The translations under genes and the position numbers were made by a program. From Afipia sp. (GTDB taxonomy: Bacteria; Pseudomonadota; Alphaproteobacteria; Rhizobiales; Xanthobacteraceae), in NCBI GenBank assembly GCA_030652315.1, contig JAUSAX010000039.1:1-39382 (forward strand): a DNA stretch of 39,382 bases, in the 5' to 3' direction. The notes below the pieces were generated by a model. It searched no databases. It was not told where the DNA came from and worked only from the letters and a program-made list of their open reading frames with translations. Positions 15,464-24,375 of this stretch are shown piece by piece; position 1 is the first letter of the stretch; each line of letters opens with the position of its first letter.

Positions 15464-16114
15464 ATGGCCTGGACCCGTGAACAGATGGCAGCGCGCGCCG
15501 CGAAGGAACTGCGCGACGGCTATTACGTCAATCTCGGCATCGGAATCCCGACGCTGGTTTCCAACTACATCCCCGAGGGTCTCGACGTCTCGCTGCAAAG
15601 CGAGAATGGCATGCTCGGCATGGGTCCGTTCCCCTACGAGGGCGAGGAAGACCCGGATCTCATCAACGCTGGCAAGCAGACCGTCACGGAGCTTCCCGAC
15701 ACCAGCTATTTCTCCAGCGCGGATTCGTTCGCGATGGTGCGTGGCGGTCACATCGACCTGTCGATTCTGGGCGCGATGCAGGTTGCCGAAAACGGCGATC
15801 TCGCCAACTGGATGATTCCGGGCAAGATGGTGAAGGGCATGGGCGGCGCGATGGATCTCGTCGCGGGCGTCAAGCGCGTCGTCGTTGTCATGGAGCATTC
15901 CGCCAAGGATGGCTCGAAGCTGCTGCACCGCTGCAACCTGCCGCTGACCGGCGAACGCGTCGTCGATATGGTCGTCACGGATCTGGCGGTGTTCACCATC
16001 GACAAGCACGGCAACGACGGCATGGCGCTGATCGAACTCGCTGACGGCGTCACGCTCGACGAGGTGAAGGCGAACACCGAGGCGACTTTCCGCGTTGCGC
16101 TGAAGAACGCCTGA
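15464..16114 (+). CDS. scoB: Succinyl-CoA:3-ketoacid CoA-transferase, subunit B
   Basis: The beta subunit of the same enzyme, 216 residues. It holds the catalytic glutamate, in [10 protein letters not shown] near residue 46, which forms the enzyme-CoA thioester. Other conserved parts are [13 protein letters not shown] near the start, the [18 protein letters not shown] segment and the [10 protein letters not shown] loop. The ATG at 15464 has an AGAGGAGAG ribosome site. A hairpin with a T-run follows 45 bp after the stop and probably ends the scoAB transcript. The phasin genes about 8 kb away suggest polymer storage in this organism, though they are not in the same operon. Confidence 0.96.
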   Translation: MAWTREQMAARAAKELRDGYYVNLGIGIPTLVSNYIPEGLDVSLQSENGMLGMGPFPYEGEEDPDLINAGKQTVTELPDTSYFSSADSFAMVRGGHIDLSILGAMQVAENGDLANWMIPGKMVKGMGGAMDLVAGVKRVVVVMEHSAKDGSKLLHRCNLPLTGERVVDMVVTDLAVFTIDKHGNDGMALIELADGVTLDEVKANTEATFRVALKNA

Positions 16115-16158
16115 AGCAACTTTGCGGGCACGCTCCCGCGTTAGCCACCCACGATGCC

Positions 16159-16184
16159 AAAAGACGCGCATTTGCGCGCCTTTT
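16159..16184 (+). terminator. Rho-independent terminator after scoB
   Basis: The sequence AAAAG-A-CGCGCA, loop TT, TGCGCG-C-CTTTT forms a hairpin whose stem runs from the A-run through the GC core to the T-run. It lies between scoB and the next gene on the same strand. Confidence 0.7.
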
Positions 16185-16257
16185 CGCTTTGCCCGCATTG
16201 AGGCTCTTGCATTTTGTCCCGAACGCGGTCGGTATCGGACCGAACAAGGATAACCAC

Positions 16258-17322
16258 ATGCGCGGCGGTATTGAAGACAAGGCCTTCCTGATCCTGATCG
16301 TCGTGGTGTCGCTGGCCTTTGCCTGGATACTTAAGTCGTTCTACGGGGCGATCCTCTGGGGTGTCGTCATCGCCATCATGTTTGCGCCGCTGTACCGGCG
16401 GCTGCTCCGGAAAATGCCGCAGCGGCCCACCCTGGCGGCGCTGACGATGATCGTGCTGGTGCTCATGATCGTCATCCTGCCGTTGACGCTGATCGCGGCG
16501 TCGCTGACGCAGCAGGCGGCAGCCGTGTTCGCGAAGGTGCAGTCCGGCGAACTCGATTTCGTCAAACTGTTTCAGCAGATCCTCAATGCGCTGCCGCAAT
16601 GGGTGACCGGCGTGCTCGATAGCTTCGGCGTCGCCAGCTTCGGCGGGATGCAGGAGAAGCTCTCCGCCGGGCTGCTCAAGGGCAGCCAAATGATCGCCAC
16701 CCAGGCGCTGAACATCGGCCAGAGCACGTTCGAATTCATCGTCAGCGTCGCCATCATGCTTTATCTGCTGTTCTTTCTGTTCCGCGACGGCAACGCGCTG
16801 TCGCAACGCATCAAGGACAGCATTCCGTTGCGCGCCGAGCTGCGCGATGCGTTGCTGGAGAAGTTCACGGTCGTGATCCGCGCCACGGTGAAGGGCAGTC
16901 TTCTGGTTGCCCTGGCGCAGGGCGCGCTCGGCGGACTGATCTTCTGGCTGCTTGGTATCAATGCGGCGTTGCTGTGGGCGGTGCTGATGGCATTCCTGTC
17001 GCTGCTGCCGGCCGTCGGCGCCGGGCTGGTCTGGATGCCGGTCGCGCTATATCTCCTGGCCACAGGATCGTTTCTTCATGGCGCGATCCTGATCGCCTAC
17101 GGTTTTCTGGTCATCGGGCTCGTCGACAATCTGCTGCGCCCGATGCTGGTGGGCAAGGACACCAAGCTGCCGGACTATGTGGTGCTGATCTCGACGCTGG
17201 GCGGCATCGAAGCCTTCGGGCTCAACGGCTTCGTCATCGGTCCGGTCATCGCCGCGATGTTCATCGCGGCGTGGGATATCTTTTCGGTCTCGCGAAAGAA
17301 CGATCAGGCCGGGGCAGCCTGA
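16258..17322 (+). CDS. AI-2E family membrane transporter
   Basis: A 354-residue integral membrane protein of the AI-2E/YdiK/PerM family. Some relatives export autoinducer-2, others are sodium/proton antiporters, and most are uncharacterised, so the substrate is unknown. It shows the family layout: two or three N-terminal helices (AFLILIVVVSLAFAWILKSF, TMIVLVLMIVILPLTLIAAS), a long amphipathic middle (about residues 95-165), then five helices with LLPAVGAGLVWMPVALYLL and NLLRPMLVGKDTKLPDYVVL, the latter being the most conserved family stretch. The ATG at 16258 has AAGGA eight bases upstream. The gene converges on fbpB with 12 bp between stops. Confidence 0.9.
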   Translation: MRGGIEDKAFLILIVVVSLAFAWILKSFYGAILWGVVIAIMFAPLYRRLLRKMPQRPTLAALTMIVLVLMIVILPLTLIAASLTQQAAAVFAKVQSGELDFVKLFQQILNALPQWVTGVLDSFGVASFGGMQEKLSAGLLKGSQMIATQALNIGQSTFEFIVSVAIMLYLLFFLFRDGNALSQRIKDSIPLRAELRDALLEKFTVVIRATVKGSLLVALAQGALGGLIFWLLGINAALLWAVLMAFLSLLPAVGAGLVWMPVALYLLATGSFLHGAILIAYGFLVIGLVDNLLRPMLVGKDTKLPDYVVLISTLGGIEAFGLNGFVIGPVIAAMFIAAWDIFSVSRKNDQAGAA

Positions 17323-17334
17323 TATCTGCGCCGT

Positions 17335-18975
17335 CTAGGCCGGTCCCTGCGGAATATCCGAGAACCGCGTCAGCCACGCCACCGGCCCGATGCTGGCCGC
17401 GACAATCAGAAGTGCGGCGAGCGCACCGTCCTCGAAGCTGCCGCGGCTGGCATATTGATAGATCGAGGTTGCCAGCGTCTCGACATTGAGCGGACGCAGC
17501 AGCAGCGTCGCCGGCAATTCCTTCAGGCAATCGACGAACACCACGATGGCCGCGCCCAGCAAGGCCGGACGCAGCAGCGGCAGGTGGATCCGCCGCATCG
17601 CCGTGATCTGGCCGGCGCCTGCGCTGCGGGCGCTGTCGTCGTAATCGAACGGAATGCGCTCGAAACCGGCCCGCAGGAATCCGGTCGGCACCGCGAGGAA
17701 ACGGATCACATACGCGGTCACCACCGCGGCGCCCGATCCCATCAGCACGAGGCCGGGCAGCGCGAACCCAAGCCATGACGCGAGCGTGTTCAGCGCGTTG
17801 TCGATCGCCAGCACCGGCGTCAGCAGGCCGAGCGCCAGCACCAGTCCCGGCAATGCGTAGCCCGTCTGCGCGATATTGGCCGAGAATGCGCGCCATGAGC
17901 CGGGCCGCCAGCGGGTTGCAAGGATCGTCGCCAGCCCGAGACCGAGCGCGGCCAGCGTTGCGAGCGCCGCAAAGATCACCGAGTTGAACGCATCCCGCCA
18001 GACCGCCGTATCCATCGTCACCGACGCGCGGTGCACACTCTGATGCAACAGAAACAGCAGCGGCACGATGAAGCCGAGCAGCACGGGGAGGGCGCATGCG
18101 GCGAACGCCAGCCAGCCCCTGATCCCTTTGAAGGCCGTGCGCGGTGTCAGCCGTGGACTCTCTGACGAGAATTCGGTCACGACGTTGCGGCGGCCATAGC
18201 GCTCCATCGCGATCAGTCCGCCGACGATCACCAGCACCAGACAGGACAGTTGCGCCGCGCCCGCGAGGCTGCCGCGGTTGAGCCATGTCGTGAAGATCGA
18301 GACGGTGAGCGTGCGCACGCCGAGATATTCACTGGCGCCAATGTCGTTCAGCGTTTCCAGCGCGACAAGCGCGAGGCCGACGGCCAGCGCCGGGCGCGCC
18401 ATCGGCAGCGAAATGCGCAAGAAGATATTCCAGCGTCCCGCGCCAAGCGTTCGCGCGGCTTCCGCGAACTCGGCGCTCTGCAACTGGAATGTCGCGCGCG
18501 CGGAGAGATAGACGTAAGGATAGAGCACAATGCCGATGATGAGGATCGCGCCGGGCAGCGAGCGCAGACCGGGCAGCAGCGCCAGCGCCTCGCGCGCGGG
18601 AAGCCACAGCGTCAGCGTGCGATGGACGACGCCGAGCGGTTCGAACAGATCGACGTAGACATACGCCGCGATGTAGGTCGGGATCGCCAGCGGCAGCGGC
18701 AGCAGCCAGAGCAGCAGTCCGCGGCCGGGGAAATCATGAGACGACACCAGCCACGCGGTGCCGGCGCCGATGAGCAGCGCGACGGATCCGACGCCGATCA
18801 GCAGCGCCGCTGTGTCGCGCAGCGCCAGCGGCAGCACGTAGTCGAGAAGATGCGACCAGAGACCGGGCGCGGGCTGCGCCGCGATCACGACAATCGCGAG
18901 CACCGGCAGCGCGACCAGCGCCGCGGTGACGACGGCCAGCGCCGAGACTACGGGTTCGGCGATGCGGGTTGTCAC
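17335..18975 (-). CDS. fbpB: Iron(III)-type ABC transporter permease (two-domain)
   Basis: A fused permease of about 546 residues with two repeated membrane domains, typical of ferric-iron (FbpB/SfuB) and thiamine (ThiP) importers. Each half has an EAA loop: AEAARTLGAGRWNIFLRISL and SARSAGAGQITAMRRIHLPL. It is downstream of an iron-type binding protein on the same strand. I place the start at GTG 18975, which has AGGGAGCGAGGG just upstream. A longer frame to 19179 adds MAGLVPAIHV and PHPNPLP, peptides that come from translating dispersed repeats. No ATPase gene is adjacent, so the system is incomplete here or uses an ATPase encoded elsewhere. Confidence 0.88.
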   Translation of the reverse strand: MTTRIAEPVVSALAVVTAALVALPVLAIVVIAAQPAPGLWSHLLDYVLPLALRDTAALLIGVGSVALLIGAGTAWLVSSHDFPGRGLLLWLLPLPLAIPTYIAAYVYVDLFEPLGVVHRTLTLWLPAREALALLPGLRSLPGAILIIGIVLYPYVYLSARATFQLQSAEFAEAARTLGAGRWNIFLRISLPMARPALAVGLALVALETLNDIGASEYLGVRTLTVSIFTTWLNRGSLAGAAQLSCLVLVIVGGLIAMERYGRRNVVTEFSSESPRLTPRTAFKGIRGWLAFAACALPVLLGFIVPLLFLLHQSVHRASVTMDTAVWRDAFNSVIFAALATLAALGLGLATILATRWRPGSWRAFSANIAQTGYALPGLVLALGLLTPVLAIDNALNTLASWLGFALPGLVLMGSGAAVVTAYVIRFLAVPTGFLRAGFERIPFDYDDSARSAGAGQITAMRRIHLPLLRPALLGAAIVVFVDCLKELPATLLLRPLNVETLATSIYQYASRGSFEDGALAALLIVAASIGPVAWLTRFSDIPQGPA

Positions 18976-18986
18976 GTGCCCTCGCT

Positions 18987-19012
18987 CCCTCTCCCTGCTT
19001 GTGGGGAGAGGG
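18987..19012. repeat. Dispersed palindrome just upstream of fbpB
   Basis: CCCTCTCCC and GGGGAGAGGG form a hairpin, followed by TTGGGGTGAGGG. This motif recurs between genes in many rhizobial relatives, from recollection. On the fbpB strand its purine-rich side reads as the ribosome-binding region of fbpB. Confidence 0.7.
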
Positions 19013-19063
19013 TTGGGGTGAGGGACAATTTTTTGTCTCGGATCGATGCGAGTCTGTCGTTCG

Positions 19064-19179
19064 TCGTGCCCGGCCATAGCAGTCGCAGACAGCGTAAACT
19101 TGTCTGCGTGCCGGGCATCCGCGTCTTGCTTTCGATAAGAGGTGAGAAAGACGTGGATGGCCGGGACAAGCCCGGCCAT
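19064..19179. repeat. Mosaic GCCCGGCC palindromic repeat between fbpA and fbpB
   Basis: Contains a perfect hairpin ATGGCCGGG-ACAAG-CCCGGCCAT (19157-19179). About 90 bp to the left is a related GTGCCCGGCCATAG, with GTGCCGGGCATCC between them. It is a composite dispersed repeat in the fbpA-fbpB spacer, and its translation gives the spurious peptide MAGLVPAIHV. Confidence 0.7.
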
Positions 19180-19220
19180 GACGAGATTCCCGGTTTGATC
19201 GCGATCACAGGATCAGCCCA

Positions 19221-20246
19221 TCAATTGTCGAACCCGACCTTGTCGACCAGCGTCGAGGCGGCCTTGCGGTTGGCTGCGATCTTGGCAACCGGCAGGGTGT
19301 CGGCATTCAGTTTGCCGTAACCGGCGATAGTCGGATTGATCGCGACGCCCGCGCGCACCGGATACTCATAGTTGACGTCGGCGTAAATCTTCTGGGCATG
19401 CTCGCCGGCGAGCCATTCGATCAGCTTGATCGCATTGGCACGGTTGGGCGCGTTCTTGACCAGCAACAGGCCGGACAGGTTCACATGGGTGCCGCCGCCG
19501 GCGAACGTCGGCAGGATCACCTTGGTCGCTTCCGCCCATGGCTTCTTGTCCGGGTCCTTGTCCATCATCAGCGCCCAGTAATAGGTGTTGCCGATGCCGA
19601 GGTCGCACTTGCCGGCCGCGACATCGCGCGCGGTTTCGCGGTCGCCGCCGGACGGCTTCTGCGCGAGGTTGGCCTTCACGCCGCGCAGCCATTCTTCGGC
19701 CTTCGCTTCACCATGATGCGCGACATAAGCCGCGAACAGCGCGTTGTTGTAGATGTGCTGGCCGGAACGGATGCAGATCTTGCCCTTCCATTTCGGATCG
19801 GCGAGTTCTTCATAGGTGATGGCGTCCTGCTTCACGCGATCCTTCGAGGCGTAAATCACGCGCGCGCGCATCGAGATGCCTGCCCAGTGACCGTCGGGAT
19901 CGCGGTACTGCGCGGGTACGACCTTGTCGATGACGTCCGACTTGATCGGCTGGGTCACGCCCGCCTGGACGGCTTCGTCGATGCGGCCGATATCGACCGT
20001 GAGCAGCACGTCGGCGGGGCTGTTGGCGCCTTCTGCCTTGATGCGCTGCTCAAGGCCGGAGCTGGCCGAAACCACGTTGACCTTGATGCCGGTGTCCTTG
20101 GTGAAGGCGTCGGTCAGCGGCTGAAGCAGCTTCGACTCGCGATAGCTGTAGAGATTGACTTCGCCGGATTGCGCGAATGCCGTGGAATTCAATGCCAACA
20201 CTGATGCGACGGCAGTTGCAGCGGCGAGAATGCGGGTTCGTGACAT
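19221..20246 (-). CDS. fbpA: Iron(III)-type ABC transporter substrate-binding protein
   Basis: A 341-residue periplasmic binding protein of the ferric-ion (FbpA/FutA) class. A signal peptide covers about residues 1-26 (ILAAATAVASVLALNSTAFAQ). The mature protein opens VNLYSYRESKLLQPLTDAF, the pattern of this family, and carries GIGNTYYWALMMD, where the adjacent tyrosines are the usual iron ligands in FbpA-type proteins. Start ATG 20246 has GGAG six bases upstream; a longer frame is not supported. fbpB follows on the same strand after a 245-bp spacer filled with palindromic repeats. Iron is the likely ligand, inferred from the tyrosine pair and the neighbour. Confidence 0.9.
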   Translation of the reverse strand: MSRTRILAAATAVASVLALNSTAFAQSGEVNLYSYRESKLLQPLTDAFTKDTGIKVNVVSASSGLEQRIKAEGANSPADVLLTVDIGRIDEAVQAGVTQPIKSDVIDKVVPAQYRDPDGHWAGISMRARVIYASKDRVKQDAITYEELADPKWKGKICIRSGQHIYNNALFAAYVAHHGEAKAEEWLRGVKANLAQKPSGGDRETARDVAAGKCDLGIGNTYYWALMMDKDPDKKPWAEATKVILPTFAGGGTHVNLSGLLLVKNAPNRANAIKLIEWLAGEHAQKIYADVNYEYPVRAGVAINPTIAGYGKLNADTLPVAKIAANRKAASTLVDKVGFDN

Positions 20247-20384
20247 GGAAAACTCCGGCGCTTGATAAGTGCGCTGAACCGAACGCAGCGCATCGTGCTG
20301 GTTCTGTAGCGCACAGAGCGCGCACATTCACGCGGCGCTATGTCGCGAGAGCGCGAGTTTAGAGCGATTCCAGATTGCTCCTGT

Positions 20385-20496
20385 GTCATTCCGGGGCGCG
20401 AGTGAAACGAGCGAACCCGGAATCTCACATCGATGAAAAGATGCCAATCACGTCTGGATTCCGGATCAGTCCGCTTCGCGGCCTGTCCGGAATGAC
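20385..20496. repeat. Nested palindromic repeat between fbpA and histidine kinase
   Basis: The outer arms GTCATTCCGG and CCGGAATGAC are perfect 10-bp inverted repeats; the inner arms CCGGAATC (20417-20424) and GATTCCGG (20457-20464) nest within. It reads as a dispersed intergenic element and ends seven bases before the histidine kinase stop codon. Confidence 0.75.
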
Positions 20497-20502
20497 GGCA
20501 GT

Positions 20503-23500
20503 TCAGGCGATCGCGCTGGCGTGCGAGAACACGACCTCGATCAGCGTGCCCGAGTGCGGCGCGGTCTTGATATGGAATTGCGCGCGGTTGGCCTCAACGA
20601 GTGCCTTGGTCAGCGACAGGTTCACTACCGAGCCGTCGGCGGTCTGGTCCGATGCGCCCGACGTGCGGAACGGCGCCATCGCGGCGGCGATCTCGTTGTC
20701 GTTGAGGCCGTGCCCGGTGTCGCGGACCCGCAGCACGATGTCGCCGAAATCGGTGGTCGCTGTCGAGACGATGACCTGCCCGCCGGTATTGGCCAGATGA
20801 ATCGAATTGCCGATCAGGTTCATCGCGATCTGGCGCAGCGCGCGGGCGTCGGCCTTCACGGTCGGCAGTGCATGCGCCAGCGAGGTGCGGATGATGATGC
20901 GCTCGCGGTTGGCCTGCGGCTGCATCACCGCGACGCATTGCTCGACCATGCTGTTGAGGTCCTGGCTCGCGAACGACAGTTCCATCTTGCCGGATTCGAT
21001 CCGTGACAGATCGAGCAGATCGTCGATGATCGCCATCACACGCTGGCCGGAGGCGCGGATGTCCTTCATGTATTCGACGTAGCGTTCATTGCCGAGCGCA
21101 CCGAAACGCTCCTCGATCATCACGTCGGCGAAGCCGATGATGGCGTTGAGCGGCATGCGGACTTCGTGGCTGATCCGTCCGAGAATATCGGCCTTGGCGT
21201 TCGTCGCGCGTTCAACCTCACGCCGCGCCTGCATCAAGTCGCCTTCGCCCTTCTTCGCCTGCGACAGGTCGCGGAAGATCGCGAAGAAACGCGCGTTGTC
21301 CGGGCGGGTGCGGCCGACGGTCATCGACAGCGGAATGACGCCGCCATTGCGTGCACGGCCCAGCATGTCGCGGTCGTGGTGGAGCAGGCTCGTGACGGCG
21401 GCCGTCCTGACTTCGTTCACATAGTCCTGCACCGCGTGCTGGCTGTCCGGTGCGAACAGATCGGTGAGGTTGAGCGCTGCCATCTCGTTGTCGTCGCGGC
21501 CGAACAGGACTTCGGCGCTGCGGTTGCAGGAGAGGACATGGCCCTCTCCGTCGAACACAATGACGCCCTCGGCGGTATGGTCGAGAATGGTGCCGAGTTC
21601 TTCCGCTTGCGTGGTGTCGTCGCTGGCCACGACAACCGGCGCGATGACCATCGCTGGCGCAGGCTCGCTCCGGGTGGCGGCGCGCGGGCCGGAGAACACC
21701 AGCGCATGGGAAGGCTCATTGTCCCATGTAATGGCGAACAGCCGGGCGTCGGCGGGTTCGCCCTTGTCGGGGCCGCGCTTGCTGGTCGCAGCGATCACGA
21801 CCGGGGTGCCGGTCTCCGAGGTGCTGCTGGCGGTGCCCGCACCCGCTTCGACAGTCAGCGCATCAAGGCCGCCGGCCTCGGTCAGCGCGTGAAGATCGTC
21901 GTATCCGGTGGAGGCAAGAAACGCATTGTTGGCGTAGAGCAGCCGGTCGAGCCGGTAGACCAGCACGCCGACCGGCAGGCGATCGAGCAGCTGCGAATCC
22001 TGCGCGGCGTTGGCGCGCGGCAACACCGGCTCCGGCTGCAGGAACGCAGGCGGATGCTCCAGCGCAGGCGGTTCGGCAACAGGTTCGCGGGTTTGTTCGC
22101 TCTCATCGGTGGCGAACAGTTCGGCCACCGATGCGTCGGTGAGCGTATCGCTCTCGGCTGCGTTCTCGAGACGTGCCGACAGCCGCCGCGCCAGTTCGTC
22201 AAAGGCGTTGCTTTCCACCGCCGTCAGCGCGGGCGCTTTCGGCTCGGCCACGGGAAACGGTACGACGTTCTGCGGAGTGTCCACGGGGGGCTTCGTTTCG
22301 GTTCGCGGTGAATTCTCTGTCGGGAAGTTGTCTTGCGTACTGCCGGCGCGGTGCACCGGCTCCGTTGGAGCATGCACGTCCGCTGCGTCCGTGATGTCCT
22401 GGTTCACCGGCTCGCTCACAGGTTCCTGGCTCACAGGTTCTTGGCCGGTCGCGTTATGAACCGTCGCGTCTTGCGTTATCGGCTCGTCGGAGCGAGGCGT
22501 TGTGGGCGGCGTCGATGAGTACAGCATGTCGTCGCGGCGCTGTGCGGCCAGCCGCGCCATGCCTTCGACGTCGCGGCAGACGCCGAACCCGCGATAGCCC
22601 AGGAAATTCCCGGCGCGGTCGTAGATCGGCAGACCCGACAGTTCGACCGGCAATCGCGCGCCCGCGCCGTCGGCGGGCCAGTTAACGACGATGTTGCTCC
22701 ATGTCTCACGGGTTGCGACCGCTGCCGCCACCTGGCCGTCGGGATCGAGGCCGAGTGCATGGGCGATTTCATTCCACGGCCTGCCGAACGCGGCTGAGGT
22801 GCGCGCGCCGATCAGGCGGGTGAATTCATCGAGGCCGGGCGAAAAGCGGCCGTCCTCGTCCATGTGCCACATGAAGCGCAGCGGATGCTGCCGCGGCGTC
22901 AGCGGCGGGCCGTCCATCTCAAGCAGCGTTGCCGAAACGTCGCCTGGGTGGATGTCTTGCGCGGGCGGCTTGCGGCGTTCGTCGTCGAAATAGATTCGCG
23001 TGACATGATCCGCCGGTGCGTCTTCACGCGAGGCTTTATCGTGAGACGCTGGCTCTGAAGCATCGCTCGCCTGCGTCTCAACGTGCTGAGGCGGTGTGCT
23101 GTCCGCGATCTGCTGAACCGGCGATTCCTGTTCAAGCGGTTCGTCGAACACTGATCCGAAAACGTCGGCGGGCATCACCTCGGCAGGCGGTTCAGGCGGT
23201 GCGCGATGAAGCGGGGCGTCGGCGGCAGCCTGAGTGACCGCTTCAACCTGAGCAGGCTGCACGGATGGTGCATCGGGTGCGGGCTCCGTCGCTGTTACGA
23301 CGGGTTCGGCCATTGGCGTATGCGTCGGCGCGCTCTCGACGGTTGGTGCAATGACAACGGGAATGGGCTTCGGTGCCCGCGGCGGCACAATGGCGGCGCC
23401 GATCAATGCAACCAGAGCTGTTCCTTCGCCGGTCCCGACGCGATACACGGTGACACGGCCGAGATCCATTTGCAGGGTCGCCTGTCCGTCGCGCAGCGCG

Positions 23501-24042
23501 CCGCTGCGCGCGTCGTCGAATCCGGCCCCGGTGAGATCGTTGAACAGGCCGGGGAAACTCTTCGCACGTTCGTTCGCGCCCGCCAGCGCGCCGTTCGGCG
23601 TGAAGGTCATGGCGGGCATCGTGACGCTGTCCACCAGATGCGCGAGCCGCTCAGTGAGCGGCGCCGGACGCCCGACCGGATCGGCAGCGGCGATGAGAAT
23701 GCCCGTAGTCCCGTCAGCGAAGGTGAGTCGCGCGCAGGAGCATGTCAGGAGGCGGCCGAGCGGCGCGCCGAAACCGCGCAGCCGTTCAAGGCGCGGCGCG
23801 CCGGACTGCGACAGCCGTGCCGCGAGCTGCGCAGCCTGGCGGCGATGCGGGTCCGCCGGTCCGATGATTTTTTCCGCGAGCACGGCAGCGTTGCCTGCGC
23901 CGAACAATTGTGCGCCGATGGTGTTGGCCCAGAGAATGTGCGCGCCGTCGAGCGACCAGACCCATGCAGGCAGGCCGCTTGTCGCGTGAACCGCAAGGCG
24001 CGGATCGCGGATGCCGTGGAGCTGGAAGTCGGCTTCGCTCAT
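20503..24042 (-). CDS. Very large PAS-domain histidine kinase (PdhS/PleC-like)
   Basis: A 1179-residue kinase without obvious membrane helices. Its HisKA segment ISHEVRMPLNAIIGFADVM (about residue 954) and the following EERFGALGNERYVEYMKDI match the PdhS/DivJ/PleC group of alphaproteobacterial cell-cycle kinases. PAS-like regions lie near residues 395-510, 655-720 and 790-910. Between about 200 and 370 and again near 520-680 are long Pro/Glu/Thr-rich stretches, probably disordered. The ATPase domain keeps NLIGNS and DTGHGLN, but the usual GTGLGL (G2) box is GSVVNLSL (about 1132), so ATP binding may be altered. ATG 24042 is chosen; TTG 24051 has a nearer AAAGG. It stands alone. Confidence 0.87.
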   Translation of the reverse strand: MSEADFQLHGIRDPRLAVHATSGLPAWVWSLDGAHILWANTIGAQLFGAGNAAVLAEKIIGPADPHRRQAAQLAARLSQSGAPRLERLRGFGAPLGRLLTCSCARLTFADGTTGILIAAADPVGRPAPLTERLAHLVDSVTMPAMTFTPNGALAGANERAKSFPGLFNDLTGAGFDDARSGALRDGQATLQMDLGRVTVYRVGTGEGTALVALIGAAIVPPRAPKPIPVVIAPTVESAPTHTPMAEPVVTATEPAPDAPSVQPAQVEAVTQAAADAPLHRAPPEPPAEVMPADVFGSVFDEPLEQESPVQQIADSTPPQHVETQASDASEPASHDKASREDAPADHVTRIYFDDERRKPPAQDIHPGDVSATLLEMDGPPLTPRQHPLRFMWHMDEDGRFSPGLDEFTRLIGARTSAAFGRPWNEIAHALGLDPDGQVAAAVATRETWSNIVVNWPADGAGARLPVELSGLPIYDRAGNFLGYRGFGVCRDVEGMARLAAQRRDDMLYSSTPPTTPRSDEPITQDATVHNATGQEPVSQEPVSEPVNQDITDAADVHAPTEPVHRAGSTQDNFPTENSPRTETKPPVDTPQNVVPFPVAEPKAPALTAVESNAFDELARRLSARLENAAESDTLTDASVAELFATDESEQTREPVAEPPALEHPPAFLQPEPVLPRANAAQDSQLLDRLPVGVLVYRLDRLLYANNAFLASTGYDDLHALTEAGGLDALTVEAGAGTASSTSETGTPVVIAATSKRGPDKGEPADARLFAITWDNEPSHALVFSGPRAATRSEPAPAMVIAPVVVASDDTTQAEELGTILDHTAEGVIVFDGEGHVLSCNRSAEVLFGRDDNEMAALNLTDLFAPDSQHAVQDYVNEVRTAAVTSLLHHDRDMLGRARNGGVIPLSMTVGRTRPDNARFFAIFRDLSQAKKGEGDLMQARREVERATNAKADILGRISHEVRMPLNAIIGFADVMIEERFGALGNERYVEYMKDIRASGQRVMAIIDDLLDLSRIESGKMELSFASQDLNSMVEQCVAVMQPQANRERIIIRTSLAHALPTVKADARALRQIAMNLIGNSIHLANTGGQVIVSTATTDFGDIVLRVRDTGHGLNDNEIAAAMAPFRTSGASDQTADGSVVNLSLTKALVEANRAQFHIKTAPHSGTLIEVVFSHASAIA

Positions 24043-24216
24043 ATCGGACAACGTGCCTTTGACTCGCTTTCGCCGCGCCGGATTTCGGCGCTGGAAGTGG
24101 GATCGGACAGCCTTAACAAATGATTAGTATGGCGCGGCTGCCGCAAGGTCCACCAGTGCGGTGTGACACTACCCATCCAAACCCGCGATAACGTTAATTC
24201 CCCGGCGCGCTGAACT

Positions 24217-24237
24217 CCAACGCCGCTCAGGCGTTGG
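24217..24237. other. Stem-loop in the spacer upstream of the first phasin
   Basis: CCAACGCC-GCTCA-GGCGTTGG is a perfect 8-bp stem with a 5-nt loop and no T-run. It lies in the 333-bp spacer between the divergent histidine kinase and phasin genes, which holds nothing else I can identify. It may be a leader structure or a protein-binding site. Confidence 0.45.
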
Positions 24238-24375
24238 GTGTTGCAAAACATATTCAAACGTTCACGATGGGCGGGCAGGAACTGTCGTTGCGCTGCGTCA
24301 AATGTGGTGTCACCCGGCGGTGAATTGCGGACTCGGGTCCGGCAGACGGGCCCGGATGTAACAGGAGGGTGCGAC

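Noticed and set aside
18976..19179. N-terminal extension of fbpB (MAGLVPAIHV... PHPNPLP)
   Set aside because: Both peptides come from translating dispersed palindromic repeats and recur as annotation artefacts in related genomes.
21166..22311. Plus-strand open frame of 381 codons inside the histidine kinase
   Set aside because: Shadow frame; Arg/Gly/Val-rich and without any recognisable domain.
24217..24237. CCAACGCC hairpin as a terminator of the histidine kinase or phasin
   Set aside because: It lies upstream of both divergent genes and has no T-run, so it is recorded only as a stem-loop.
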